A stretch of DNA of 64,000 nucleotides from NCBI RefSeq assembly GCF_035555955.1, contig NZ_DATMGA010000028.1:1-64000 (forward strand), written 5' to 3'. Below the pieces are notes generated by a model, which was not told the DNA's origin, ran no database searches, and worked only from the letters and a program-made list of their open reading frames with translations. This DNA is from Eoetvoesia sp035555955 (GTDB lineage Bacteria > Pseudomonadota > Gammaproteobacteria > Burkholderiales > Burkholderiaceae_B). This document shows positions 26,409 to 34,193 of this stretch, in pieces. Position 1 is the stretch's first letter; each line of letters starts with the position of its first letter. Both the position numbers and the translations under genes were made by a program.

Positions 26409-27677
26409 ATGTCTTTGCGGCGCAACTCGATGTGGAATTTGGCGGGGACAGGATTGCCTTTGCTCCTGGGCGTCGTCACGATTCCGTATTTGATAAAGCA
26501 TATCGGAGTCGAAGCGTTCGGGATTCTTACGCTTATCTGGTCGCTGATCGGCTACTTCAGCCTGTTCGATTTTGGGCTGGGCCGCGCACTAACCCAGCGG
26601 GTGGCGGCAAGCTTGGTTTCAGAAAATACCCGCAACGTGCCTCATGTGGTGAAATCCGGCCTGGTATTCATGGCTTATACCGGCATAGCGGGCGGCATAC
26701 TATTAGCGCTGCTTGCCTACCCCTTGGGCAGCGACTGGCTGAACGTAAGCCAGCCTTTGCAAGCCACTACCATCGGCAGCCTGTTCGTGGCCGCGCTGGG
26801 CATACCGCTGGCCACCGTAACTTCCGGTTTGCGAGGGGTGCTGGAAGCCTACGAAGACTTCAAAACGGTAAACCTGCTAAGAATCGTGCTTGGCATTGCC
26901 AATTTCGGCCTGCCCGCGCTGAGCTTCGTGTTGTTGGGGCCTTCGCTGGTGTATATGGTGGCCATGCTAATTGCGGCCCGCCTGGTAGTGCTGCTGGCCT
27001 ATGGTGCACTGGCTCATAGACGCATGCCGGAAAGCTGGCTAAAAAGCACGGCGCAAGCCAACGACGTGAAGGACTTGCTGTCGTTCGGGGTGTGGATGAC
27101 GGTTTCCAATATTATCAGCCCGCTTATGGTTACCGCCGATAGATTCGTGATTGCGGCGGTGCTGGGGGCAAGCGCCGTGGCCTACTACACGGTGCCGTTC
27201 GAAATGCTGGTGCGCGTGCTGGTGATTCCTTCCGCCCTGACCAGCGCCTTGTTTCCCAAGCTGGCTTCCACACTGAAAACCAACCCGGCTATTGCCCGGA
27301 TGCTTTATTGGCGGTCGATGAAGCTGATGTCATTGACGCTGTTGGGCATAAGCCTGGCTATTTGCCTGGCCTCGTACTGGGGGCTGGCACTATGGCTGAA
27401 CGCCGATTTTGCGTCGAGGTCGTGGCTGATCGTTTGCATTCTAAGCGTGGGCATTCTATTCAACGGGATTGCCCTGGTGCCTTTTTCCGCCATACAGGCT
27501 GCGGGCGACGCCAAAACCACGGCGCATTTGCATGTGTTCGAATTTATTATTTATGTGCCTGTGCTGCTGATAGCCCTGGATGTGTTTGGCCTGCTCGGGG
27601 CGGCGCTGGCGTGGGTGTTTCGGGTTGGGTTGGATCTGGTTTTACTGCTGTGGCGGGGGAAAAGGTTTTTTGGGTGA
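26409..27677 (+). CDS. wzx: Wzx-type flippase, copy 1
   Basis: A 422-residue polysaccharide flippase of the MOP/RfbX superfamily with 12-14 helices. It should flip undecaprenyl-diphosphate-linked repeat units to the periplasm. The start is MSLRRNSMWNLAGTGLPLLLG, a family-like opening. A landmark inner segment is LSFGVWMTVSNIISPLMV. The protein is very close to that of the second copy at 36783, over the whole length and at the DNA level, with the same bases GAATATGTCTTTGCGGCGCA around the start. It reads toward the parE toxin gene, which converges on it after 19 bases. Confidence 0.9.
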   Translation: MSLRRNSMWNLAGTGLPLLLGVVTIPYLIKHIGVEAFGILTLIWSLIGYFSLFDFGLGRALTQRVAASLVSENTRNVPHVVKSGLVFMAYTGIAGGILLALLAYPLGSDWLNVSQPLQATTIGSLFVAALGIPLATVTSGLRGVLEAYEDFKTVNLLRIVLGIANFGLPALSFVLLGPSLVYMVAMLIAARLVVLLAYGALAHRRMPESWLKSTAQANDVKDLLSFGVWMTVSNIISPLMVTADRFVIAAVLGASAVAYYTVPFEMLVRVLVIPSALTSALFPKLASTLKTNPAIARMLYWRSMKLMSLTLLGISLAICLASYWGLALWLNADFASRSWLIVCILSVGILFNGIALVPFSAIQAAGDAKTTAHLHVFEFIIYVPVLLIALDVFGLLGAALAWVFRVGLDLVLLLWRGKRFFG

Positions 27678-27696
27678 GAGGGGATGCAAGCCTACG

Positions 27697-28011
27697 TTAT
27701 AGCCCCAGTCTTTCCTTCAATCGTGCGATAAGATCCATCCTTTCATGCAAGATCGCTAGGATCAGCGTCTGCCGATTCTGTCGGGGCAGACAAAAGAGCA
27801 CATGCTTCCCTGCCCGTCCTACCCGCAAGCCAGGAAGCAGATCATCCAGTTCTTTGAAGACACCGCGGCCTTGGGCTACTTCACAAGCAGCAGCTTCTAG
27901 CTCAGCAACATAGGCAACGCTCTGTGCTTCACCCCAAGTCTCAACGGTATAGCGGACAATGCCCCGTAAATCCGCAGCGGCCCCACGGGAAAGAACGTAG
28001 GGCTGGGTCAT
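27697..28011 (-). CDS. ParE-family toxin
   Basis: A 104-residue toxin of the ParE/RelE fold. Family features are LSRGAAADLRGIVRYTVETWG, the middle LLPGLRVGRAGKHVLFCLP and the end LILAILHERMDLIARL, matching the ParE pattern GxxRxGxHxxxY-like. It overlaps the upstream antitoxin gene by four bases. ParE proteins poison DNA gyrase; this is family knowledge, not shown here. Confidence 0.88.
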   Translation of the reverse strand: MTQPYVLSRGAAADLRGIVRYTVETWGEAQSVAYVAELEAAACEVAQGRGVFKELDDLLPGLRVGRAGKHVLFCLPRQNRQTLILAILHERMDLIARLKERLGL

Positions 28012-28262
28012 TGTGCCTTGTTGCGGCGCAGTTCTGCCATGGCGATGTCGGTGATGCTACCGTCCTCCAGCTCGCCGCGCTCAGCCTGGGCCAGGCGTTC
28101 GTTGAGCAAGGTCTTTAGTGCATGCAGAGCCTGCTCCTCCCCTACCGCTTTGGGAAACAGGCGCTCCAGGGCGTATTGCTTGATGGTCTTGCCTTCTAGA
28201 GCAGCCATTGCCTTGAGAGCCTGGTGCTGCTGGTCGGTTACGTCTATGGTCAGGCGGCTCAT
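28008..28262 (-). CDS. ParD-like ribbon-helix-helix antitoxin
   Basis: An 84-residue antitoxin. The N-terminus MSRLTIDVTDQQHQALKAMAALEGKTIKQY is a ribbon-helix-helix DNA-binding fold (here described by positions 1-30), and the C-terminal half is acidic (AERGELEDGSITDIAM). The ATG at 28262 is preferred because AGAGG lies at a good distance; an ATG at 28268 is too close to it. The palindrome at 28293-28314 is likely its operator. Confidence 0.85.
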   Translation of the reverse strand: MSRLTIDVTDQQHQALKAMAALEGKTIKQYALERLFPKAVGEEQALHALKTLLNERLAQAERGELEDGSITDIAMAELRRNKAQ

Positions 28263-28292
28263 GGGCATACCTCTGCTTACTGGTCTGGAATC

Positions 28293-28314
28293 ACCACATT
28301 ACCACAAATGTGGT
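28293..28314. promoter_or_regulatory. Palindromic operator of the parDE operon
   Basis: ACCACATT (28293-28300) and AATGTGGT (28307-28314) form a perfect inverted repeat. A second, nested pair, ACCACA (28301-28306) and TGTGGT (28309-28314), shares the right arm. It lies about 30 bases upstream of the antitoxin start. Function is inferred from position. Confidence 0.6.
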
Positions 28315-28336
28315 CTTTAAAGCGGGCACGAGACCG

Positions 28337-28381
28337 CCACATCAGGGAAACTCCGAAATCAGCTAGCTATCGTCTACTCAG
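28337..28381. repeat. 45-bp direct repeat, left copy
   Basis: A perfect copy of the 45 bases at 29208-29252, including AGCTAGCTATCG in its middle. It sits between parDE and the HigB/NadS-type operon. Immediately after it the bases GTCTAC-TCAGT-GTAGAC (28372-28388) make a short hairpin that is absent at the right copy. Confidence 0.9.
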
Positions 28382-28450
28382 TGTAGACCTTCTAAGGTTT
28401 CCGGAAGGCCTATTCTTAGTGTTTCGCGTACCCTTGTCATCCCTATTTTT

Positions 28451-28471
28451 ATATAATACTATGTGTTATAT
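28451..28471. promoter_or_regulatory. Imperfect palindrome over the -10 of the second HigB/NadS operon
   Basis: ATATAATAC (28451-28459) and GTGTTATAT (28463-28471) pair with one mismatch and contain a consensus -10 TATAAT (28452-28457). It lies 22 bases upstream of the toxin start. Typical of an autorepressor site; a convincing -35 at the normal spacing was not found. Confidence 0.45.
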
Positions 28472-28492
28472 TTAGTTTGCCAAGGCAGCTGC

Positions 28493-28882
28493 ATGAGAGT
28501 TTTCAAGAACGCGTGGTTCGAGCGGTTCGCCCGCAAGCAGGGCATCGCCGACGAGGCGCTTCTGGAAGCCGTCGGGCGCGCCGAGCGAGGGCTGGTTGAT
28601 GCGGATCTAGGCGGTGGCGTCATTAAGCAGCGCGTGGCGAGGCCGGGGCAAGGCAAGTCGGGCGGTTTTCGCACCATCATTCTGTACCGCACTGCGGAGC
28701 GGGCTTTCTTCGTGTACGGGTTCGCCAAGAGCGATCGGGCCAACATCGACGATAACGAAGATTCCGCGTTCAGGAGGGCGGCGGAGTATGTGCTGAGGCT
28801 GTCGGAAGCGCACTTGGCAGAGCTGATTGGCAAAGGGCAATTTACGGAGATACACGATCATGGCGAAGAAATACCGGAGTGA
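28493..28882 (+). CDS. RelE/HigB-type toxin
   Basis: A 129-residue protein of the RelE/HigB toxin group found next to NadS antitoxins. Landmarks are MRVFKNAWFERFARKQGI at the start, then GLVDADLGGGVIKQRVARPG, and the strand RTIILYRTAERAFFVYGFAKSDRAN near residue 65. The ATG at 28493 starts the conserved strand. The antitoxin gene overlaps its end by 23 bases. It lies between the two 45-bp repeats. Confidence 0.86.
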   Translation: MRVFKNAWFERFARKQGIADEALLEAVGRAERGLVDADLGGGVIKQRVARPGQGKSGGFRTIILYRTAERAFFVYGFAKSDRANIDDNEDSAFRRAAEYVLRLSEAHLAELIGKGQFTEIHDHGEEIPE

Positions 28883-29177
28883 AGCCTACGCGGCCATCCA
28901 CGAGACTATGGAAGCCCTGCATGAGGTCGGCGCCATCGATAAGCAGACCATGCGCGAATTTGACCAGTCCTGCCTGACGCCCGCCCAACCCATGCCTCCC
29001 GAGCGCATCCGCGCGCTTCGCGAGCGCGAACATCTGTCGCAGCCGGTTTTTGCGCTCTATCTGAACGTGAGCAAGAATCTTGTTTCCGACTGGGAGCGCG
29101 GCGTGAAGAAGCCCGGCGGGCCGGCCTTGCGCCTTCTGACTGTGGTGGAAAAGAACGGCATTCAGGCCATCGCCTGA
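28860..29177 (+). CDS. nadS: NadS-like helix-turn-helix antitoxin
   Basis: A 105-residue XRE-type antitoxin. The DNA-binding fold is RIRALREREHLSQPVFALYLNVSKNLVSDWERGVKKPGG (positions about 52-90), a typical NadS sequence with recognition helix around KNLVSDWERG. It overlaps the toxin frame by 23 bases, with the toxin first, and should repress the operon. It is followed by the right 45-bp repeat after 30 bases. Confidence 0.9.
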   Translation: MAKKYRSEAYAAIHETMEALHEVGAIDKQTMREFDQSCLTPAQPMPPERIRALREREHLSQPVFALYLNVSKNLVSDWERGVKKPGGPALRLLTVVEKNGIQAIA

Positions 29178-29207
29178 CCGGGTGGAGGGGCTTTTAAATC
29201 ACAGTCT

Positions 29208-29252
29208 CCACATCAGGGAAACTCCGAAATCAGCTAGCTATCGTCTACTCAG
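29208..29252. repeat. 45-bp direct repeat, right copy
   Basis: Identical to 28337-28381, 871 bases apart start to start. Its last eight bases are the final codons and stop of the nagZ-like gene (minus strand). The pair brackets exactly one toxin-antitoxin operon, as if that operon was inserted at, or duplicated, the 3' end of nagZ. Confidence 0.9.
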
Positions 29253-30387
29253 AGCGAGAGCTTGCGAGGGCCTGGCGTCTGATGGCACGCACCCGTTCCG
29301 CCGCTGCCATGACCTGTTCCTCGCTTAGTACGCCCCGGGCAATGGCGGTACGGACCCAGCTTACTGCGCGTTGGGGCATCAAGGGGTCGTAGCCGAATAG
29401 GTTCTTGACCATGAGCAGGTCGCTGCCGGCGGCAATCGCCTGTACGATGGCGTCTTCTCTGCCCATGATGTGGCTGACCGCTCCCATGTCGAGATCGTCC
29501 GTTACGACGACGCCCTGGTAGCGCAGGCGTTCGCGCAGCAGGCCGGTCACGATGGGGGCGGAGACTGTTGCCGGCCGGCCATCTGGCGCTACGGGGTCGA
29601 GTCGAAGATGGCCGGTCATGACCATTGGCGGAGCATGGTTCGAAGCGAGCACGCGGGCGAACGGATCCAGTTCGGCCTCCGTCCAGGTTGCGGAGATGTC
29701 GGCCGCGCCGTCGTGGCTGTCGCTGACCGCGCGGCCATGGCCGGGAAAGTGTTTGGCCGCGCATAGGATGCCCGCGCTTGCGAAGCCCTCTATGAACGCT
29801 TGGGCGTAGGCCGCGATGTGTTCGGGGTCGGTGGAATAGGCGCGTCCGAAAACGCCTATCGCGGGGTTCGTGGGTTCGTCGACATCCAGCACCGGCCCCA
29901 GATTGATATGGAAGCCAAGCGCGGCCAGTTCGCGTCCGGCTTGAGCATAAAGCGAACGGGCCTCTGCCGGCGACATCGTGGCGGCGATGTCCCGGGCTGC
30001 GGGCAGGGGGGTGAAGCCGTGCGCCGCGGTCAGCCGTTGCACGATGCCGCCTTCATGGTCGATGGCCAGCAGCGGTTGGCTGGCCCCAGAGCGGAACAGG
30101 CGCAGCAGGCCGGCTATCTCTTCGGCGGTGCCGATGTTCTGGTCGACGAAGAAGACGGCCCCCACCTGGCCGCGGCGGGCTTGCCGGGCAAGCAGGCGCG
30201 CGGAAGGCGATGCGGAACTGGCACCGTAGAAGCCAACCAGCAGCAGGTCCCCGACCGCCGCGGCCAGTTTGTCGCGCGGCCGAAACCAGCCGAACCAGGC
30301 AATCGGATAAGCAAGCATGCCGATCGCCATGCCCAGCCCACCCTGAACATAGCGCCGCAGCCGGCGCAAGGTCCTGCGGACAGTCAC
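29245..30387 (-). CDS. nagZ: GH3 beta-N-acetylhexosaminidase, NagZ-like, with N-terminal membrane segment
   Basis: A 380-residue GH3 hydrolase. NagZ proteins cleave N-acetylglucosamine from muropeptides. The GH3 signature KHFPGHG is at 212-218, the Asp223/His225 dyad is in SDSHDGAAD, and the nucleophile is Asp297 in VTDDLDMGA; all active-site parts are present. Unlike typical NagZ (about 340 residues, cytosolic), it has a basic N-terminus with a hydrophobic stretch at 17-34 (GLGMAIGMLAYPIAWFGW), a possible membrane anchor or uncleaved signal. It starts with GTG overlapping the stop of the Mur-ligase/NRPS fusion by four bases and is the last gene of a five-gene operon. This context suggests it trims or releases a glycan or muropeptide made or exported by the operon. 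That is inference. Confidence 0.87.
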   Translation of the reverse strand: MTVRRTLRRLRRYVQGGLGMAIGMLAYPIAWFGWFRPRDKLAAAVGDLLLVGFYGASSASPSARLLARQARRGQVGAVFFVDQNIGTAEEIAGLLRLFRSGASQPLLAIDHEGGIVQRLTAAHGFTPLPAARDIAATMSPAEARSLYAQAGRELAALGFHINLGPVLDVDEPTNPAIGVFGRAYSTDPEHIAAYAQAFIEGFASAGILCAAKHFPGHGRAVSDSHDGAADISATWTEAELDPFARVLASNHAPPMVMTGHLRLDPVAPDGRPATVSAPIVTGLLRERLRYQGVVVTDDLDMGAVSHIMGREDAIVQAIAAGSDLLMVKNLFGYDPLMPQRAVSWVRTAIARGVLSEEQVMAAAERVRAIRRQALASSRSE

Positions 30388-33300
30388 GCGATCTCCCGGC
30401 AGTCGAGCGCCGCTTCCAGCCTTCGCGTCAAGTGATGGGCCACGAACTGCACGGCAGGCTCGATGCAGGCGGCGCCGTGGCTGCCGGGGACTATGTCGAT
30501 GCTGACGCCGCCGGGCAGCACGGCCTCGTAGGCTTCCAGGCCCGGCCCGCCAGGCTGGAGGGGATTGAGAAAGCTGTCCTCGGCGGTGATCAGCGCGACG
30601 CGGCCCGAATAAGGCTGCGGCCGGCCAGGCTCGATCAGCACGAGCAGCGGCACAGCCCCGTTTTCGGCGGCAAGCGACTCCGCGACGATCCGGGCGATGG
30701 TTCCCCCCTGGCAGACCCCGGCCAGCAGCACGATGCCGCGCGGCGAGAGCGCCGTAATCTCTTCGACATAACGGGCGGCCAGTTGGCGGATGCCGCCCAG
30801 CCCGTTATCGATGACGAGATGGCCGGAACGCATCCCATGCACACGGAAGGACGGAGCAAGGCGCGCCGCCAGCGCGGTGAATTCACTCTCTACCTGGCAG
30901 CACAAGAACAGGTCGTATTTTGCGTCGGGCGGGCCGAGGCTGGAGATCAGGTGTTCGGGCGAGAGGCGGGCGCCGGGCCAGTGCCCGCACAAGTCTCGCA
31001 TGCGCCGGTAGATCCGGCTTGCCATGAAGCCTTGCCCGCCAGTGGCGGCGCCGTCGCGGTGCCACAGCAGTTCGTCGAGTTGTGTCGCCATGTGCGGCAG
31101 CATTTCGATGCGGCCGAAATAGCCCGGCGGCACGGTAATTTCGAAGCGTTCCTCGATGAGCAGGATAAGTATCAGGGAAGCCAGTGAATCGCCCCCCAGC
31201 GCCGGAAAGCGATCGAGCCGGCCGACCGGCTCGGCAAGGGTCAACACCTCTTGCCACAACAGGGCAAGATGCTGCTCGGTCTCGTTCGCCGGCGGCCAGT
31301 ATTCTTTCGCGCGCGTGACGCTGCGGTTGCCATACTCTGTGATCAGCCTCTGGCGATCCTTCTTTCCGCTGGGCGTCAGCGGGATGGCGGGCACGAATTG
31401 AATGCGGGAAGGCACCGCGCTTTCCGGCAGCCACTCGGCTAACGCTTTTGACAGGGTGGCGGGGTCGGGGGCGCTATCGCCCGCCGCCTGCACAAAGCAC
31501 AGAAGCGCCGGGCGCGGCTCTTTGACAAGGCAGACTGCTGCGTCGACCACATGCTTCTCGCGAAGCACGGCGCGTTCGATCTCGCCCAGCTCGATGCGCA
31601 CGCCATGCATCTTGACCTGCGTGTCGACACGCCCGATGAAGTGCAGCGTGCCGTCGGGGTTACGGCGAACCATGTCGCCCGTGCGATAGAGGCGCCGGCG
31701 TCGCCGCCCGATGGTTGTTTGCACAAAGCGCTTGGCTGTTTCCTCGGGCCTGCCGAGGTATCCTTCCGAGACGCCCGGACCGGCAAGACACAACTCACCC
31801 ATCTCGCCCGCCGCGACGGGGCGCAGCGCCTCGTCCAGCACATAAGACTGAAGATGGCCAAGCGCCATGCCGATGCTGACTTCCGCACCCGGTTCGCATA
31901 ATGCGGCCGTGGCATAGATGGTTGTTTCAGTCGGGCCGTAGACGTTGAAAAAACGCCTTCCCGTTCCCCAGTCCTTGACCAGTTCGGGCGGACAAGGTTC
32001 GCCGCAGGCAATAATGCAACGTAATTGAGCCAGCGCGCGCGGCCGCGCACTAGCAAGCAAGCTCGGCGTAATAGAGAGGTGGGTCGCGCCCAGTTGCTTC
32101 AACGCTTCCGCCAGGCTTTCCCCGCCCAAGGGCCTGGCGCCGCCAACAGCCAATGCACCGCCGCCGGCAAGCGTGCCGCAGATCTCGGCCAGCGACACGT
32201 CGAAACCTATAGACGTGTTGAGCAGCATCCGAGTCCCCAGGTCGATTTCGAAGCGGTTTACGGTGTCGTGCAAAAGGGCGGCAAGCGAGGCTTGCTGAAT
32301 ACGGATTCCCTTCGGGTATCCCGTCGACCCCGAGGTGAAGCATATATAGGCGCCATCACGCCCCCGCGGGGCCTGCGGCACCGTGCCGCCGCCAGCGCGC
32401 AGCGTCGCAGCGGAAATGACGGGCACCTCGGCCGTCTCGTCATGCGCAATCATGGCCGCGGCCTGGGCTTGTTCCAGCATATAGGCGCGGCGCGCCCTGG
32501 GCAGCGCGAGATCGAGCGGCAGGTAGGTGCTGCCTGCCTTCATCACGCCGAGCAAGGTAATGATCAGTTCCGCCCCAAGCGGCAAGGCCACGCCAATGAC
32601 AGCGCCAGCCAGGCCACGCAAGGCGAGGCCGGCAGCGACCTCGTCGCTGGCCTGGTCGAGCTCGGCATAAGAAAATGTGCCATCACGCCCGAGCAGCGCG
32701 GGCGCATTGGGCGCGGCGCACGCGGCCGCGCGAAACAGCGCAACAAAGGTCTGCGGCCGACGCCAGGAATCTGCAATGCGCTGCGCCCAGCGCTGTCGAA
32801 CATGCGTGATAACGGGTGGCGTAGTTTGCGCAAGAGACGATGCCGCCGTTGGCGGCGCCATGGCCAATTGCTTATGCAGCTGTTCGGCGACCCCGGCCAT
32901 GTGGGCGCCTCCCATGACCAGCAGGAAATCGCCTTCGCTGACGTCACGGCGTATGCCCGCGACCAGGCCTTCAACCCCCTCATGGTGAATGACAGCAACG
33001 CCGCGGCGCTGCAAGCCCGAGGCTATGGCCGCACTGCCGCTTGACCGCGCGTTTTCGCCGTCGTCGTCCACGTCAAGCAGAAACACCTGGTCGGCCATGG
33101 CAAGGCTTTCGATGAACTCTTCCTGCAGCCGTTGCACCCGCGAGTGCAGCAATGGCTGGAAGGCGGCAACGAGGCGGCGGTCCGGCGCCACGGAACGTGC
33201 CGTACGCAGCGTTGCAGCGACTTCCGCCGGGTGATGGGCGTAGTCATCCACGATGCGAATGCCCGACACCTCGCCAAACTCTTGCCAGCGGCGCGCCACA

Positions 33301-34193
33301 CCCGTGAAGCGCGTGAGGCCGCGAGCCATGGCCTCCGGAGCAACACCCAGCGCCTGGCAGGCCGCCATGGCGGCCAGCGCGTTGCGGCGCATATGGTCGC
33401 CGGGCTGGTGCAAGGTGATGGGGGCAAGCTTTTCCCCCCGCAAGCATGGGGCGAAGGGGGCGGGCCATGGCGAGGCGGAAACGCTGCAATCGGCATCCAG
33501 GCCGAACGAAATGACCTTGCCGCCCGGCAGCCCAAGACGCGCAACGCCTGGATCTTCGCCGGATGCGACGACGACGCGGGCGCGGCGGGCGAAAGCAGAG
33601 AAGGCATCCTCCAGGGCAGCTTGCGATGCGTAATGATTGACGTGCTCGTCATCGACATTGGTGATGACGGCGATGTGGGGTGTCAGGGCGTCGAGATTGC
33701 GAAAAGCCTCGCAGGCTTCGGCCACGAAGATATCGCCGCCGCCTGGCCGGGCCCGCTTGCCATCCAGGCTGGGCACATCGGCACCGAGCGCGAAGCCGGG
33801 GTCCAGACCCGCTTCGGTCAGGATGCAGGCGATCATGGCGCTTGTCGTGGATTTGCCGTGCGAGCCCGCAACCATAAGGCCAGGGCGACCTTCCCGCAGC
33901 AGTTCCAGGCATTCGGCGCGGCGAATCACCGGAATTCCGCTATGGCGCGCGCTTTCGACCTCGATGTTGCCGGTGGGAATGGCATCGCTTACCACGACCA
34001 GCTCCGCACCTTCCAGTTGCGCCGCATCGTGATGCAAGATGATTCGCGCCCCGTCCTGTGCAAGCTGGTCAAGAACCGCCGAGTGCGCCCGGTCGCTGCC
34101 GGTTACCGTACGGTTGGAAGCAAGCAAATACTGCGCCAGGCTTGCCATGCCCGCACCGCCTATTCCCACCAGATGCACGTGTGCCGGAAGCAT
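30384..34193 (-). CDS. Fusion of MurC-type Mur ligase with NRPS adenylation, PCP and thioesterase domains
   Basis: A 1269-residue protein, read from the ATG at 34193 that overlaps the DUF218 stop by one base. Residues 1-445 are a Mur ligase of MurC type: Rossmann GIGGAGMASL (10-19), ATP loop AGSHGKSTTS (109-118), TNVDDEHVNHY (178-188) and DDYAHHPAE (316-324). MurC joins an amino acid to the lactyl carboxylate of UDP-MurNAc. Residues 480-960 are an NRPS adenylation domain: A3 FTSGSTGYPKG (619-629), A5 NVYGPTETT (750-758), A7 YRTGD (836-840), A8 GRVDTQVKMHGVRIELGEIE (854-873), A10 TPSGKKDR with Lys944. Residues 965-1045 are a carrier domain with Ser1003 in LGGDSLASL. The rest is a thioesterase-like fold with G-V-Cys1161-Q-G in place of the usual Ser, Asp1206 and His1239. 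No condensation domain is seen. It could build an amino acid onto a sugar carboxylate or a muropeptide. No characterised homologue is recognised. Confidence 0.9.
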   Translation of the reverse strand: MLPAHVHLVGIGGAGMASLAQYLLASNRTVTGSDRAHSAVLDQLAQDGARIILHHDAAQLEGAELVVVSDAIPTGNIEVESARHSGIPVIRRAECLELLREGRPGLMVAGSHGKSTTSAMIACILTEAGLDPGFALGADVPSLDGKRARPGGGDIFVAEACEAFRNLDALTPHIAVITNVDDEHVNHYASQAALEDAFSAFARRARVVVASGEDPGVARLGLPGGKVISFGLDADCSVSASPWPAPFAPCLRGEKLAPITLHQPGDHMRRNALAAMAACQALGVAPEAMARGLTRFTGVARRWQEFGEVSGIRIVDDYAHHPAEVAATLRTARSVAPDRRLVAAFQPLLHSRVQRLQEEFIESLAMADQVFLLDVDDDGENARSSGSAAIASGLQRRGVAVIHHEGVEGLVAGIRRDVSEGDFLLVMGGAHMAGVAEQLHKQLAMAPPTAASSLAQTTPPVITHVRQRWAQRIADSWRRPQTFVALFRAAACAAPNAPALLGRDGTFSYAELDQASDEVAAGLALRGLAGAVIGVALPLGAELIITLLGVMKAGSTYLPLDLALPRARRAYMLEQAQAAAMIAHDETAEVPVISAATLRAGGGTVPQAPRGRDGAYICFTSGSTGYPKGIRIQQASLAALLHDTVNRFEIDLGTRMLLNTSIGFDVSLAEICGTLAGGGALAVGGARPLGGESLAEALKQLGATHLSITPSLLASARPRALAQLRCIIACGEPCPPELVKDWGTGRRFFNVYGPTETTIYATAALCEPGAEVSIGMALGHLQSYVLDEALRPVAAGEMGELCLAGPGVSEGYLGRPEETAKRFVQTTIGRRRRRLYRTGDMVRRNPDGTLHFIGRVDTQVKMHGVRIELGEIERAVLREKHVVDAAVCLVKEPRPALLCFVQAAGDSAPDPATLSKALAEWLPESAVPSRIQFVPAIPLTPSGKKDRQRLITEYGNRSVTRAKEYWPPANETEQHLALLWQEVLTLAEPVGRLDRFPALGGDSLASLILILLIEERFEITVPPGYFGRIEMLPHMATQLDELLWHRDGAATGGQGFMASRIYRRMRDLCGHWPGARLSPEHLISSLGPPDAKYDLFLCCQVESEFTALAARLAPSFRVHGMRSGHLVIDNGLGGIRQLAARYVEEITALSPRGIVLLAGVCQGGTIARIVAESLAAENGAVPLLVLIEPGRPQPYSGRVALITAEDSFLNPLQPGGPGLEAYEAVLPGGVSIDIVPGSHGAACIEPAVQFVAHHLTRRLEAALDCREIA

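Noticed and set aside
28337..29252. 45-bp repeats as a CRISPR array
   Set aside because: Only two copies, 871 bases apart, with a toxin-antitoxin operon between; no spacers or cas genes.
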